Shown: positions 52,497-62,061, numbered from the stretch's first letter. The stretch is DNA of 64,000 nucleotides from CAZXYS01 sp964645005 (GCA_964645005.1 CAZXYS010000004.1:62001-126000), one strand, 5' to 3'. Numbers and translations: made by a program. The notes: generated by a model from the letters alone, not told the origin.

Positions 52497-53822
52497 ATGT
52501 TAATATTTAATATCTTATTAACACTCTTTTTTGTATTACTCAACGGTTTTTTCGTTGCAGCGGAATTTGCTATTGTTAAAGTGCGCCAATCGCAGCTTGA
52601 GTTGCGGATACGTGCCGGCAGTTATTTGGCGAAATTTGCCAAAAATCTGACAGTTCATCTAGATGCTTATCTTTCGGCAACGCAGCTTGGTATTACACTT
52701 GCCAGTTTGGGATTGGGCTGGATTGGAGAAAGTGTAGTTTCAAAAATAATAATCGATATAATGCACTTTATAGGCATCAATATGGAGCCCCATCTAGCCC
52801 ATAAAATTGCTCTGCCGATAGCTTTCATTCTAATTACAATACTTCATATCGTATTCGGCGAACTGGCACCTAAATCGCTTGCCATTCGAAGGGCTGAAAG
52901 TGTTTCTGTGGCAATAGCTTTCCCATTGAGGCTCTTCTATATAGTTTTCAGCCCGTTTATTTGGCTGCTGAATTCATTTGCGAATATGATCGTTAAGATG
53001 CTTGGCTTCGAACCCGTCACCGAAGAACAAGAATTGCACAGTGCCGAAGAGATTCGTTACCTGCTGGAGAAAAGCTCAAAAAGCGGAATTATCGATATCA
53101 CAGAGCACAAAATGCTGGAAAATGTATTCGAGTTTTCCGATACACCTGTCAAGCAGATCATGGTGCCTCATAATAAAGTCGTAGGAGTTGATTTCCGCGA
53201 AAAGCCGGAAGATATACTCGACGTTTGCATTGAAGAAGGCATGTCCAGAATGCCGATCTTTGACGGAGCTATAGATAAAATAATAGGTGTGATTTATGCT
53301 AAGGATATACTTAGTATGATGCGCCACAGAGAATTGATAATAATACAGGATATCATTCGACCGGCGTTTTTCGTGCATGAAGAAGAAAAGATAAGCAATC
53401 TTCTGCATGATCTGCAGCTTGAAAAAATTCATCTCGCCATTGTAGTTGATGAATTTGGCGGTACTGCAGGTATCGTCACACTGGAAGACATCCTTGAAGA
53501 AATTGTAGGCGAGATACAGGATGAATACGATGAAGAACAACCCATAGTTGAACAATTAGCCGATAATATATTCAAAGTAGATGCTTCTGCTCCGGTAGTA
53601 GATGTTAATGAATATCTGCCTGAAGAACTTCCCGAAAGTGAGGATTACGAAACCGTTGGCGGTATGATCATGCACGAGATCGGAAGAATTCCTGAAAAAA
53701 ATGAAACTCTTGAATTTGATAATTTCAAGTTTAAAATCATGAAACGCTCCAAGAGAAATTTGGAATTGATAAGACTTACTATACTTAATCCTAAAGAAGA
53801 AATAGACGCTGAAGATATATAA
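52497..53822 (+). CDS. CNNM/CorC-type hemolysin-family membrane protein
   Basis: Residues 1-~190 form the DUF21 membrane domain (FFVAAEFAIVKVRQSQLE, LGITLASLGLGWIGE, HIVFGELAPKSLAIRRAE). Two CBS repeats follow (~205-330; VKQIMVPHNKVVGVD and DIIRPAFFVHEEEK), then the conserved VVDEFGGTAGIVTLEDILEE and a CorC_HlyC domain (~345-430; YETVGGMIMHEIGRIP). Family members affect magnesium or cobalt efflux in the inner membrane. It is translationally coupled with recO. Full length. Confidence 0.93.
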   Translation: MLIFNILLTLFFVLLNGFFVAAEFAIVKVRQSQLELRIRAGSYLAKFAKNLTVHLDAYLSATQLGITLASLGLGWIGESVVSKIIIDIMHFIGINMEPHLAHKIALPIAFILITILHIVFGELAPKSLAIRRAESVSVAIAFPLRLFYIVFSPFIWLLNSFANMIVKMLGFEPVTEEQELHSAEEIRYLLEKSSKSGIIDITEHKMLENVFEFSDTPVKQIMVPHNKVVGVDFREKPEDILDVCIEEGMSRMPIFDGAIDKIIGVIYAKDILSMMRHRELIIIQDIIRPAFFVHEEEKISNLLHDLQLEKIHLAIVVDEFGGTAGIVTLEDILEEIVGEIQDEYDEEQPIVEQLADNIFKVDASAPVVDVNEYLPEELPESEDYETVGGMIMHEIGRIPEKNETLEFDNFKFKIMKRSKRNLELIRLTILNPKEEIDAEDI

Positions 53823-54057
53823 GATAAAAACTAATTGTAAGATAAATATCCAAATCCAAATGATTTTTTTTAAAGATCCTATTTCAAAATTGAGATAATT
53901 ATATGTAAATAATTTGACAGTGATAAATATATTACGCACAAAATCAGCTAATAATCAACAAAAAAAATCATTGCTCATTCGTATAATATTATAACACTTT
54001 ATAAAGATTTGCTAATTTTGTATTTTATATTTAGTGTGAGATAAATACGGTAGGTTT

Positions 54058-55527
54058 ATGACAGTAAGAGTACGATTTGCACCGTCGCCAACAGGATTCC
54101 TCCATGTGGGCGGTCTCAGGACGGCGCTGTATAACTATTTGTTTGCGAAACATAATGGCGGAAAATGTATTCTAAGAATAGAAGATACTGATCGCAGCCG
54201 CTATGTCGAAGAAGCTACGCAGAATTTGCTTGATTCGCTGAACTGGGCTGGTGTTTACTTTGATGAAAGTCCGGTAAAAGGCGGTGATTACGGTCCTTAC
54301 GTGCAATCGGAAAGATCAGAGATATACAGAAAGTTTGCACAGCAGTTAATAGAAAGCGGACATGCCTATTATGCATTTGATACACCCGAGGAACTCAAGG
54401 AAATGCGGGAACGTATGGAAAAAGCCAAAAAGGATCCGAAGTATGATAGGATTAATATGAGAAATTCAATAACTTTGGGCGAAGAAAAAGCAAATGAATT
54501 GATCGAGAGCGGCGAAGATTATGTCATCAGGTTGAAAGTGCCTGAGAAAGAAGCAGTATTTCATGATAAGATCAGAGGTGAAGTACGCGTTCACGGCAAA
54601 GAGATAGATGATCAGGTGCTTCAAAAGTCAGACGGATTCCCGACATATCATCTGGCAAACGTTGTTGACGACCATCTGATGGAGATAACTCATGTTATTC
54701 GGGGCGAGGAATGGCTGCCATCAACACCGAAGCATGTTATTCTATATGAGGCTTTCGGTTGGGACTGCCCGGAGTTTGCTCATTTGCCCTTGCTTCTTAA
54801 TGAGCAGAAGCAAAAATTAAGCAAGAGGCATGGAGATGTGGCAGCAGAGGATTTCCGCGCAAAAGGTTATCTCAGAGAGGCTTTCGTCAATTTTATAGCT
54901 CTGCTGGGTTGGAATCCAACGGGCGACCGTGATATTTATACTTTAGATGAATTGATAGAACTGTTTAACATTGAGAAAGTGAATAAGGGCGGTGCTGTAT
55001 TCGATTTGAAAAAGCTGGACTGGATGCAGCAACAGTATCTGAAGGAAGTACCATCGGATGAGCTTGTCCCCGAGTTAAAGAATGCACTGAAGAAAAAAGA
55101 CTGGGACAATTTTGACGAGAAATATTATATAAAAGTGATAAATCTATTCAAGGAAAGAATGACTTTCGTGCATGAATTACCGGATAAAGCCCCCTATATG
55201 TTCGTTGAACCGCAGGAATATGAAGAAAAATATCTAAATAAACACTGGAAAGAAGATACGGCTGCAATTATTAAACCATTGATTGAAAACCTCAGATCAT
55301 TGGAGGAATTTACCCACGATAACACTCATTCACTGACCAAACAGTATGTAGAAGATCGGGGATTGAAACTAAAAGTAGTGATACATCCGTTAAGATTAAT
55401 GATAACGGGTATGTCTGTCGGAGCCGGTATGTTCGAAACAATGGAAGTACTAGGCAAACAAAAATGTATGGAACGAATCGACAGATTTATGAACAAAATG
55501 GAATCAGGAGAATTACAGCAAAAATAA
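54058..55527 (+). CDS. gltX: Glutamate-tRNA ligase
   Basis: A 489-residue class I synthetase. The signature FAPSPTGFLHVGGLRTA (HVGG at 16-19), the specificity region LRIEDTDRSRY, VDDHLMEITHVIRGEEWLPS and the KMSKS-equivalent KLSKR at 253-257 are all intact; the C-terminal anticodon-binding half follows. It charges tRNA-Glu (and possibly tRNA-Gln in organisms using the amidotransferase route). The start ATG at 54058 is directly in front of the conserved VRVRFAPSP. Confidence 0.97.
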   Translation: MTVRVRFAPSPTGFLHVGGLRTALYNYLFAKHNGGKCILRIEDTDRSRYVEEATQNLLDSLNWAGVYFDESPVKGGDYGPYVQSERSEIYRKFAQQLIESGHAYYAFDTPEELKEMRERMEKAKKDPKYDRINMRNSITLGEEKANELIESGEDYVIRLKVPEKEAVFHDKIRGEVRVHGKEIDDQVLQKSDGFPTYHLANVVDDHLMEITHVIRGEEWLPSTPKHVILYEAFGWDCPEFAHLPLLLNEQKQKLSKRHGDVAAEDFRAKGYLREAFVNFIALLGWNPTGDRDIYTLDELIELFNIEKVNKGGAVFDLKKLDWMQQQYLKEVPSDELVPELKNALKKKDWDNFDEKYYIKVINLFKERMTFVHELPDKAPYMFVEPQEYEEKYLNKHWKEDTAAIIKPLIENLRSLEEFTHDNTHSLTKQYVEDRGLKLKVVIHPLRLMITGMSVGAGMFETMEVLGKQKCMERIDRFMNKMESGELQQK

Positions 55528-55538
55528 AACTTAACTAT

Positions 55539-56024
55539 ATGAAATTAATCAAGAAATATCGTTGCTTTTTGATAAAATTACTGGTTGCAGCGGGACTTGC
55601 AAGTCTCGTATGGGCATGCGGTTCTTCAAAACCGGCGTGTCTGGGACCAAAAATGCAAAGACTTGAGATAAGCTGGGGCGATGTAAATGTAAAGACAAAT
55701 GAGATTTCCGGATATTTACTCAAAACAGACAGGAATATTTTTGAAGTTAAGAATGAGAATTCAGGTAAATATAAGATTGGCAATAAAGCAGGTAAAGTTG
55801 ACAGCGATACATATTGCAGAATTATGCATTTGACAAGAAAAAAAATGCTTACTGCTCAAACTTTGAATGTTCCCTCAGAAACATCACGTTTTGTTCATTA
55901 TAAAAATCCTGATACCAAAACAGATTTAAGGGTAATTTGGAATAAAAATCATGAAAACGCCGGAAATAAAGAGTTCAGAGCATTGTATGATTCATTATCG
56001 ACTGTTTTAAATTCACTGAAATAA
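55539..56024 (+). CDS. Putative lipoprotein, unknown function
   Basis: The ATG at 55539 gives a basic N-terminus (KLIKKYRCFLIK), a hydrophobic run and a lipobox-like LVWAC with C27, so it is likely an outer-membrane lipoprotein of 161 residues; the frame reaches further upstream into gltX but those codons lack a leader. The mature part (YCRIMHLTRKKMLTAQTLNV, ETSRFVHYKNPDTKTDLRVI) has no recognised domain. It lies 11 bases after gltX and could be cotranscribed. Confidence 0.7.
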   Translation: MKLIKKYRCFLIKLLVAAGLASLVWACGSSKPACLGPKMQRLEISWGDVNVKTNEISGYLLKTDRNIFEVKNENSGKYKIGNKAGKVDSDTYCRIMHLTRKKMLTAQTLNVPSETSRFVHYKNPDTKTDLRVIWNKNHENAGNKEFRALYDSLSTVLNSLK

Positions 56025-56088
56025 TACAATTTTGAAGAATTATTCGTATTTAATTAAAGTTTATAAATAACATTATTATGAAGATAAA

Positions 56089-57492
56089 ATGAATGTTCTA
56101 ATTGTTGATGATAACAGGGATTTCTGTAACACGATTGCAGACATCATCAAATCTTTCGGTGATGATGCGGATATAATTACGGAACCGGATAAAGCAATGC
56201 ACCACATTGATAGATTTCACAGAAATATTGATCTGGTTTTGCTTGATATAGAATTCGGTCCTGATTGGAATATGAATGGACTTGACATTCTCGAGCATAG
56301 CAGACGAAATTTTCCTGAGTTGCCTATAGTAATGATATCGGGAAAAGGGACAATTGAAACAGCAGTCCGAGCCACCAAGCTCGGTGCGATCAACTTTATA
56401 GAAAAAAATATAATTAACCAGGAAAAGGTGAAAGGTGTCCTGGACAGTGCTTCCGAACGTTTGGGAGCACGCGGTGAAGCCCGTGAGATACAGAAGTTTC
56501 TCCGGGCGCACGGCATACTCGGCAGAAGCAATACAATGCTTGAAATTGGAGACAGTTTAATACGCTTCGGCAGAACGGATTTGAATGTGCTTATCTCAGG
56601 AGAAACAGGGACAGGTAAGAAACTCGTGGCGAAAGCTATCCATTCTGTCAGCAGGCGGGCTAAGTACCCTTTTGTTCATGTTGATATTCCGAATATACCG
56701 CGTGATTTGTTCCAGAGTGAGCTTTTCGGTCATAACAAAGGTTCTTTCTCCGGTGCTACCGACACAAAGAAAGGATTATTCCATAAAGCTCATAAAGGCA
56801 CATTGTTTTTGGATGAGATTGGCGATCTATCCCTTGAATTACAGTCGAATTTGTTTATCCCTATCGAAGAGAAACTTGTACGGCGTGTCGGCTCTGTTGA
56901 AAGCGAGGATGTTGATATTAGATTTATATCTGCTACCGATCGGGATTTGATCGGCGCCATGAAGGATTCTAAATTCCGAGAGCAGCTTTACCACAGGTTG
57001 AGAGAGTGTGAGATTTTCATACCGCCATTAAGAGAGCGTCGAGAAGATATTCCGGATATAGCAGAGTATTACATAAAAAATCATAACGAAGAGTTTGACG
57101 ATAATAAATTTTTCTCACCTTCAGCTATTGAATTTTTGCAGGAACAGCAATGGCCCGGCAACATACGGGAATTGATCAGCATGATAAGATTAGCTACCCA
57201 GACTGTTGAAAATGACCAAATTGAAGTTACGGATTTGCATAAGATCATGTCGGGGAAAGTGAATTCCAACAACAACGTGATGACTGAATCACCGATTTCA
57301 GCGGGCAGAACGCTTAAAGAGGATCTGGCTATGACTGACAAAAGGAAGATAGAAGGCACTTTGGACCGCTGCAACGGTAATGTTAGCAAATCTGCTGCGA
57401 TGCTTGGTATAAGCCGGGAAACGCTGCATAACAAGATCCGTAAATATGGAATAAATGTCCAGTTATTCCGGCAGAAGAAAAATAGTGGTTAG
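56089..57492 (+). CDS. NtrC-family response regulator with altered GAFTGA motif
   Basis: Receiver ~1-125 with phospho-acceptor D53 (LVLLDIEFG, with a short insertion before GLDILE) and K106. AAA+ domain ~145-375: Walker A GETGTGKK 171-178, the sigma-54 contact loop reads GSFSGA at 218-223 rather than GAFTGA, Walker B LFLDEIGD 239-246, arginine-rich sensor motifs (FREQLYHRLRECEIFIPPLRERREDI). Fis-type HTH ~425-460 (NVSKSAAMLGISRETLHNKIRK). It should control transcription from sigma-54 promoters, but the altered loop may change that. No histidine kinase gene is adjacent. Confidence 0.9.
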   Translation: MNVLIVDDNRDFCNTIADIIKSFGDDADIITEPDKAMHHIDRFHRNIDLVLLDIEFGPDWNMNGLDILEHSRRNFPELPIVMISGKGTIETAVRATKLGAINFIEKNIINQEKVKGVLDSASERLGARGEAREIQKFLRAHGILGRSNTMLEIGDSLIRFGRTDLNVLISGETGTGKKLVAKAIHSVSRRAKYPFVHVDIPNIPRDLFQSELFGHNKGSFSGATDTKKGLFHKAHKGTLFLDEIGDLSLELQSNLFIPIEEKLVRRVGSVESEDVDIRFISATDRDLIGAMKDSKFREQLYHRLRECEIFIPPLRERREDIPDIAEYYIKNHNEEFDDNKFFSPSAIEFLQEQQWPGNIRELISMIRLATQTVENDQIEVTDLHKIMSGKVNSNNNVMTESPISAGRTLKEDLAMTDKRKIEGTLDRCNGNVSKSAAMLGISRETLHNKIRKYGINVQLFRQKKNSG

Positions 57493-57511
57493 GCAGAGCA
57501 ATATAGTATTT

Positions 57512-57946
57512 TTAAAAAATATGTCTGAAATTGAAGTATACGCCTGTTGTCTCGCTGCCGATACCGACATCAACACGCACAACAAAAGTGTCCGCATAAA
57601 ATCTTAAACCTAATACAGGGTTATATGCCAAGAATTGATTAACAACGCCAAAATCTGAGATGCCCCAGACCTTTCCTGCGTCAAATCCTACGATTCCACC
57701 GACACGCCAGAATATAGGGAAACGAAATTCGGAATTGAAAACAATGGAATTGTTATCCATAAACCGGTCCTGCGGCGAACCTCTTGCGGTTCTATTGCCT
57801 CCAATAGAAGATAATATCTGAATTGGAGGATTTTTGGCTAAAATACTTTCATAATCCAATCTCGAGGCTATAACGGAACTGATGAATTCTAACGGGACAT
57901 AATACTGAAAAGATAGTGTCGATCTTATAAATTCTATGCCACTAAA
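57512..57946 (-). pseudogene. Omp85/BamA-like beta-barrel C-terminal relic
   Basis: The open frame, bounded upstream by an in-frame TGA at 57947-57949, lacks a plausible start and begins inside a barrel: FIRSTLSFQYYVPLEFISS, then IGGNRTARGSP, EFRFPIFWRVGGIVGFDAGK, GLRFYADTFVVRVDVGIG and FNFRHIF, ending with the C-terminal Phe typical of outer-membrane barrels. These match the last six or so strands of surface antigen/BamA-type proteins. The N-terminal half is missing and upstream DNA is A+T-rich non-coding, so this is a remnant. Confidence 0.65.
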
Positions 57947-58028
57947 TCACCGATCATATTAACTCCCGATATTTGTAGTAACAGAGATTATTTATATTTT
58001 AAGATTAATTGCTAACTATTAATAAATA

Positions 58029-58109
58029 TTAAAATTTGCCGTTTTCGGCGATTTCTTTTAAAGCCGTATTCATTTTTTCGAAGCCTTTTTTGGTGCCATC
58101 GCCTACTTT
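58029..58109 (-). pseudogene. Second SRPBCC C-terminal tail in frame after the stop of the SRPBCC gene
   Basis: Immediately after the TAA at 58110-58112, the same frame continues KVGDGTKKGFEKMNTALKEI and AENGKF before a TAA at 58029-58031. This resembles the end of the upstream protein (DFEKMNWALKSFAERE), so it looks like the tail of a related SRPBCC gene left by duplication or recombination. Confidence 0.55.
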
Positions 58110-58568
58110 TTAAGAAACATTCGCATAGGTTGCGTATTCTCTCTCGGCGAAGCTTTTCAGCGCCCAGTTCATCTTCTCGAAGTCAGCTTTAATCTTTTCT
58201 GTGTACTTTTTGAGAAGATTTGTGGTAAGAATACCTGCAAATTCTTCACTATGGATAAACAAAGTTTCCTTCTCGGACAATGGGCTAAGCTCGAAGATAT
58301 GCTTGCCGTCGAACAACCCGGGCATGTACATGTCGCCCAGCCAGGCTAACTTTTGTTCAGGCACTAATTTGACCAGAGTTGCCCTGTAGGTTATAATGCG
58401 CAAATTCTCTGGCTGCAGTTTGATCTTAAGTTTAGCATCTTCGACCGGTTTACCATTTATCTCGAGAATGTAAGGATTCCATTCCTTGTAGCGCTGAAAA
58501 TCAGTGATTATCTGCCAAACGCTCTTCACTGGAGCGTAGATCGTGATGTCTGTTCTAATGTTCTTCAT
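58110..58568 (-). CDS. SRPBCC (START/Bet v1-like) family protein
   Basis: A 152-residue protein with the SRPBCC layout: RTDITIYAPVKSVWQIITDF, QRYKEWNPYI, VEDAKLKIKLQPE, WLGDMYMPGLFDGKHIFEL, FIHSEEFAGIL and a long C-terminal helix (TEKIKADFEKMNWALKSFAE). The fold binds hydrophobic ligands in a deep cavity, and many members have unknown roles. The tail after FAERE (YATYANVS) is not typical, while a more typical tail follows the stop codon in frame, so the present C-terminus may be a recombination product. Confidence 0.85.
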   Translation of the reverse strand: MKNIRTDITIYAPVKSVWQIITDFQRYKEWNPYILEINGKPVEDAKLKIKLQPENLRIITYRATLVKLVPEQKLAWLGDMYMPGLFDGKHIFELSPLSEKETLFIHSEEFAGILTTNLLKKYTEKIKADFEKMNWALKSFAEREYATYANVS

Positions 58569-58765
58569 AGCAAAAAATAAATGAATGTTCCTACCCTTAT
58601 CGGATAGCTCAAATGTTACTTAGATTGCCAAATCCACTATATCATAGTGATCGATATTCAACGACAAAATTATGTTAATTTTATTTTTTAAAAAAAAGAA
58701 AAAATTAAATTTTTTTGAGTTATTTTTAATTTTGAACTGTTATTAAAGTAAAAATTTTAATTAAA

Positions 58766-61156
58766 GTGGATTTAAGGGGAGAATTGAATATTTTAAATTC
58801 TATTTTGCATTGCATAAGAACAGCCAATACACTGTTTCTTTCATCATTTCTCTTATTTTTTGTTGTTAACTTATGCTTTTCTCAGACTGAGAAATTTGTA
58901 GTCTCGGGAACTGTCAACGAAAAAGTATCCGGTGAGGCTATAACAGGTATAGCAGTAGCTCTCTATGAAGATACTACTAAGGGAAGTAAAGCTTTCCACG
59001 GCAATTATACTAATAAGTACGGCTTCTATTCGATACCTGACGTAAGTCCCGGTAAATACTTCATCGTCGCACGAGGTATCGGTTATACAACTTACAAAAA
59101 GAAGATTGAACTCGATACCGCTAACCTGCGGGTGGATATTGAATTGATGAAAAAAGATATAAAAATGCAGGAAATTGTTGTCGAGAGCGAAAGAGAGGTC
59201 GGCGAGACGAAAAATATCAGTTCGGTTAACATTTCGCCGGATTTTATAGGTAAGATGCCGTCGCTGGGCGGGGAAGTGGATGTTTTCCGAAGCCTGCAAT
59301 TGCTGCCCGGTGTACAGCAGGCAACGGAATTGTCCAGCGGTTTGTATATCCGGGGCGGCTCGCCGGATCAGAATCTTACGCTGCTCGATAATGTAATCGT
59401 ATATAATCCCAGTCATCTGGGCGGATTTCTAAGTTCATTCAATTCGGATGCGTTAAGGGATGTTCGTCTTATCAAAGGAGCTTTCCCGGCGGAATACGGC
59501 GGTAGATTGTCGAGCGTGATCGACCTGACCATGCGCGAAGGGACAAAAGAAAAGATTTCCGGTTCGGGCGGTGTCAGCATGATAAGTTCGAAGCTGATGG
59601 TCGAGGGACCTATTACCGAAAATTCCACATTTATGATCTCGGGCAGGCGGATGTATCTCGATCTGTTCCTGCTTGCTGCGGCGGATGATGATGAAGTACC
59701 GCGATATTATTTTTACGATTTGAATGCAAAAACCAATCTAAAATTGTCAGAATCCGACAGGCTTTTTGTCAGCGGATATTTCGGGAATGATGTTCTCGGG
59801 GCGCCGCCGTCGGTGAACGATCATTTCGACCTGCACTGGGGCAACCGCACTTTGAATGCGAGATGGATGCATATAGAATCGCCGTCGCTATTCACAAATT
59901 TCTCGTTCATTTATACAAACTATAACTTCCAGTCTGCCTTCGAGGAAGAGGATAACTCTTCGGATTTCTTTAAATCTATAAGCAAGATCGAGGATTTCAT
60001 GCTTCGTGGGGAAGCTGAATATTTCCCTGACGAAGATCATACGATCAAAGCCGGCTTTGAATCCGTACTTCATACTTTCAAGGCGCGGGCTACATCGGAT
60101 CTATATGATATTGACCAGTTGGGATTCGAGACGAAAAATAAGGTCAGATCGTTCGAATCAGCGCTCTATGTGCAGGATGAATGGGATGTAAATGAAAAGA
60201 TCGCTGCAAATCTCGGGATGCGTTTTGTTTATTTCGGTTCGGGGAACTATTTCAATGTTGAGCCGCGTCTTTCGGGGACATATAAGCTTACGGATAAGAT
60301 CAGCCTGAAAGGGGCTTTTGCGGTAGTGAATCAAAATGTGCACCTGCTCGTGCGAAATGATATGAGCCTTCCCACGGATTTGTGGTTCCCATCGACAGAA
60401 TCCGTCAAACCGAGCAGGAGCTGGCAGGCAGTTCTCGGCGCTGAGACTACATTTGGCAATGGAAAATACTTCCTTTCCGGCGAGATATATTATAAGGATA
60501 TGCGAAATCTATACCAGTACAAGGATGATGCGGAATTTTCCTTCGGCATACCTCTGGAATCTCAATTTACGAGAGGAAAAGGCGAGGCTTACGGCATGGA
60601 AATATTCCTGAACCGCAGGATAGGAAACCTTACGGGATGGATCGGCTACACTCTTGCATGGACTAATAGAACATTCCCGGAGTTGAATAATGGTAAGACC
60701 TTCCCTCCGCGCTATGACAGGCGCCACGATATTAAAATAGCGCTTACTTACGAACTTGGCGAAAGTTGGGAACTCGGCGCTGCATGGGTGTTCGGCACAG
60801 GGCAGGCTTATACGCTGCCGACGGGGGTTTATTCTGTTTCTTCGATGGAAGAGCAGTTTGATAGACCTGATGTTTATTATTCTTATAGAAATGAAAAATT
60901 CAATTATACTGAAAGAAACGGCGCCAGGTTGCCGACGTATCACAGGTTAGATCTCAATTTCATGCATAAATACGAATGGTTCGGGCTGCCATTTACATTT
61001 TCAATTAATATTTATAATGCTTACAACAGGAAAAATCCCTTTGCATGGTATCTGGACAGTGAATGGAACTGGGAAGAACAAAGTTCTAGATACAAAGTTA
61101 AACAAATAACATTGTTTCCAATTATTCCAACTTTTGGGCTAAGTTTTAAATTTTAG
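58766..61156 (+). CDS. TonB-dependent outer-membrane receptor with carboxypeptidase-like regulatory domain
   Basis: Signal sequence (LFLSSFLLFFVVNLCFS), then a CarboxypepD_reg-like beta domain (~45-130; FVVSGTVNEKVSGEAITGIA, YGFYSIPDVSPGKYFIVARG), a plug (~150-270; VFRSLQLLPGVQQATELSSG, LYIRGGSPDQNLTLLDNVIV) and a 22-strand barrel ending FGLSFKF with terminal Phe. It imports an unknown ligand with TonB energy. The start is uncertain: GTG at 58766 opens the frame, and a TTG at 58784 lies just after GGGGAGAA. It is followed 7 bases later by a DUF4249-like lipoprotein, the usual partner arrangement. Confidence 0.92.
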   Translation: MDLRGELNILNSILHCIRTANTLFLSSFLLFFVVNLCFSQTEKFVVSGTVNEKVSGEAITGIAVALYEDTTKGSKAFHGNYTNKYGFYSIPDVSPGKYFIVARGIGYTTYKKKIELDTANLRVDIELMKKDIKMQEIVVESEREVGETKNISSVNISPDFIGKMPSLGGEVDVFRSLQLLPGVQQATELSSGLYIRGGSPDQNLTLLDNVIVYNPSHLGGFLSSFNSDALRDVRLIKGAFPAEYGGRLSSVIDLTMREGTKEKISGSGGVSMISSKLMVEGPITENSTFMISGRRMYLDLFLLAAADDDEVPRYYFYDLNAKTNLKLSESDRLFVSGYFGNDVLGAPPSVNDHFDLHWGNRTLNARWMHIESPSLFTNFSFIYTNYNFQSAFEEEDNSSDFFKSISKIEDFMLRGEAEYFPDEDHTIKAGFESVLHTFKARATSDLYDIDQLGFETKNKVRSFESALYVQDEWDVNEKIAANLGMRFVYFGSGNYFNVEPRLSGTYKLTDKISLKGAFAVVNQNVHLLVRNDMSLPTDLWFPSTESVKPSRSWQAVLGAETTFGNGKYFLSGEIYYKDMRNLYQYKDDAEFSFGIPLESQFTRGKGEAYGMEIFLNRRIGNLTGWIGYTLAWTNRTFPELNNGKTFPPRYDRRHDIKIALTYELGESWELGAAWVFGTGQAYTLPTGVYSVSSMEEQFDRPDVYYSYRNEKFNYTERNGARLPTYHRLDLNFMHKYEWFGLPFTFSINIYNAYNRKNPFAWYLDSEWNWEEQSSRYKVKQITLFPIIPTFGLSFKF

Positions 61157-61163
61157 GTGAATT

Positions 61164-61949
61164 ATGAAAAAGATATTATTGGCTCTGATAATACTGACAT
61201 TTATTTCCTGCGAACAGACCGTGAAGGATGCGGAATTGCCTTATGTTGAGAAGCTTGTGATAGAAAGCGTTTTTACTGCTGGTGAAAAAATCGACAGTAT
61301 TATTATCACGAGAACTCTGCCCCCATTGGGTGAATATACATTTGAAAAAGCTCTGGTTACCGATGCCAGGGGATATATTGAAACTAATGGAGAAAAACAT
61401 GAGCTTGAATTTAATAACGACCAATATGACAGTGACCTGACTGCAAAAGCTGGTGAAAAATATAAACTCGTAGTGAAATGGAAAGAACTTAAGGCTTATG
61501 CCGCTGCTTTTGTGCCGCCAAAGGTTACAATTGATACGGTAGTGCACAGGTTTGTCAAAGCTGAGTGGAGTAAGAACACTTACTCATTACAATTAGATGC
61601 TGTGGTACATCCGATTGAAAATGCCTGTTACGGTGGAAGAACCAAAAACGGATTTATTAATACTATAAGAAATAATTGGGATGAGAATAGCTCAGGAGGA
61701 ATACCTGTCCCATTTGTACAGAATTATTATGTTTCCGGTGATACTTCTGACTTTGAATTGGAAAATCCGGTTGAAGGTATAATCTATTCTTTCGATGAAA
61801 ACTATTACGATTATTTCAAAACAAGAAATTACGGAAATGATGAAGGCGCCATCTTCGGAATTAGCGGCAGAAATGTGGACTGGAACGTTAAAGGCGACGG
61901 GCTGGGACTGTTCATTGGGTATAATGTCAGGGAGCTAAAGGTTGAATAA
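61164..61949 (+). CDS. DUF4249-family lipoprotein, TonB receptor partner
   Basis: A 261-residue lipoprotein: KKILLALIILTFISC with lipidated C16, then a beta-rich protein with the DUF4249 pattern (LVIESVFTAGEKIDSIIITR, PPLGEYTFEKALVTDA, YIETNGEKHELEF, AKAGEKYKLVVKWKELKAYA). Members are surface-associated and encoded right after carboxypeptidase-regulated TonB receptors, as here (7-base gap), so a joint role in ligand capture is likely. The ligand is unknown. Confidence 0.85.
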   Translation: MKKILLALIILTFISCEQTVKDAELPYVEKLVIESVFTAGEKIDSIIITRTLPPLGEYTFEKALVTDARGYIETNGEKHELEFNNDQYDSDLTAKAGEKYKLVVKWKELKAYAAAFVPPKVTIDTVVHRFVKAEWSKNTYSLQLDAVVHPIENACYGGRTKNGFINTIRNNWDENSSGGIPVPFVQNYYVSGDTSDFELENPVEGIIYSFDENYYDYFKTRNYGNDEGAIFGISGRNVDWNVKGDGLGLFIGYNVRELKVE

Positions 61950-62037
61950 AATCTTTTTATATGAGTTTGTACCATAATTTGTTTTTGACTATCCTTCGAC
62001 TCCTCTAAGGATGACAAAAACAAGCGTTCATAGGGAC

Positions 62038-62061
62038 GTCACACTGAGCGAAGTCGCGAAG
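62038..62061. repeat. Fragment of the dispersed GTCA...GAGCGAAG repeat
   Basis: GTCACACTGAGCGAAGTCG followed by CGAAG, with a matching CTTCGACTCC near 61995. Part of the same dispersed family as 5029-5108, here decayed. The rest of the 280-base spacer (61950-62229) contains GTTAAC-rich short repeats and no gene. Confidence 0.5.

Noticed and set aside
55464..55538. Longer N-terminus for the lipoprotein after gltX
   Set aside because: Those codons overlap gltX in another frame and precede a standard lipoprotein signal.
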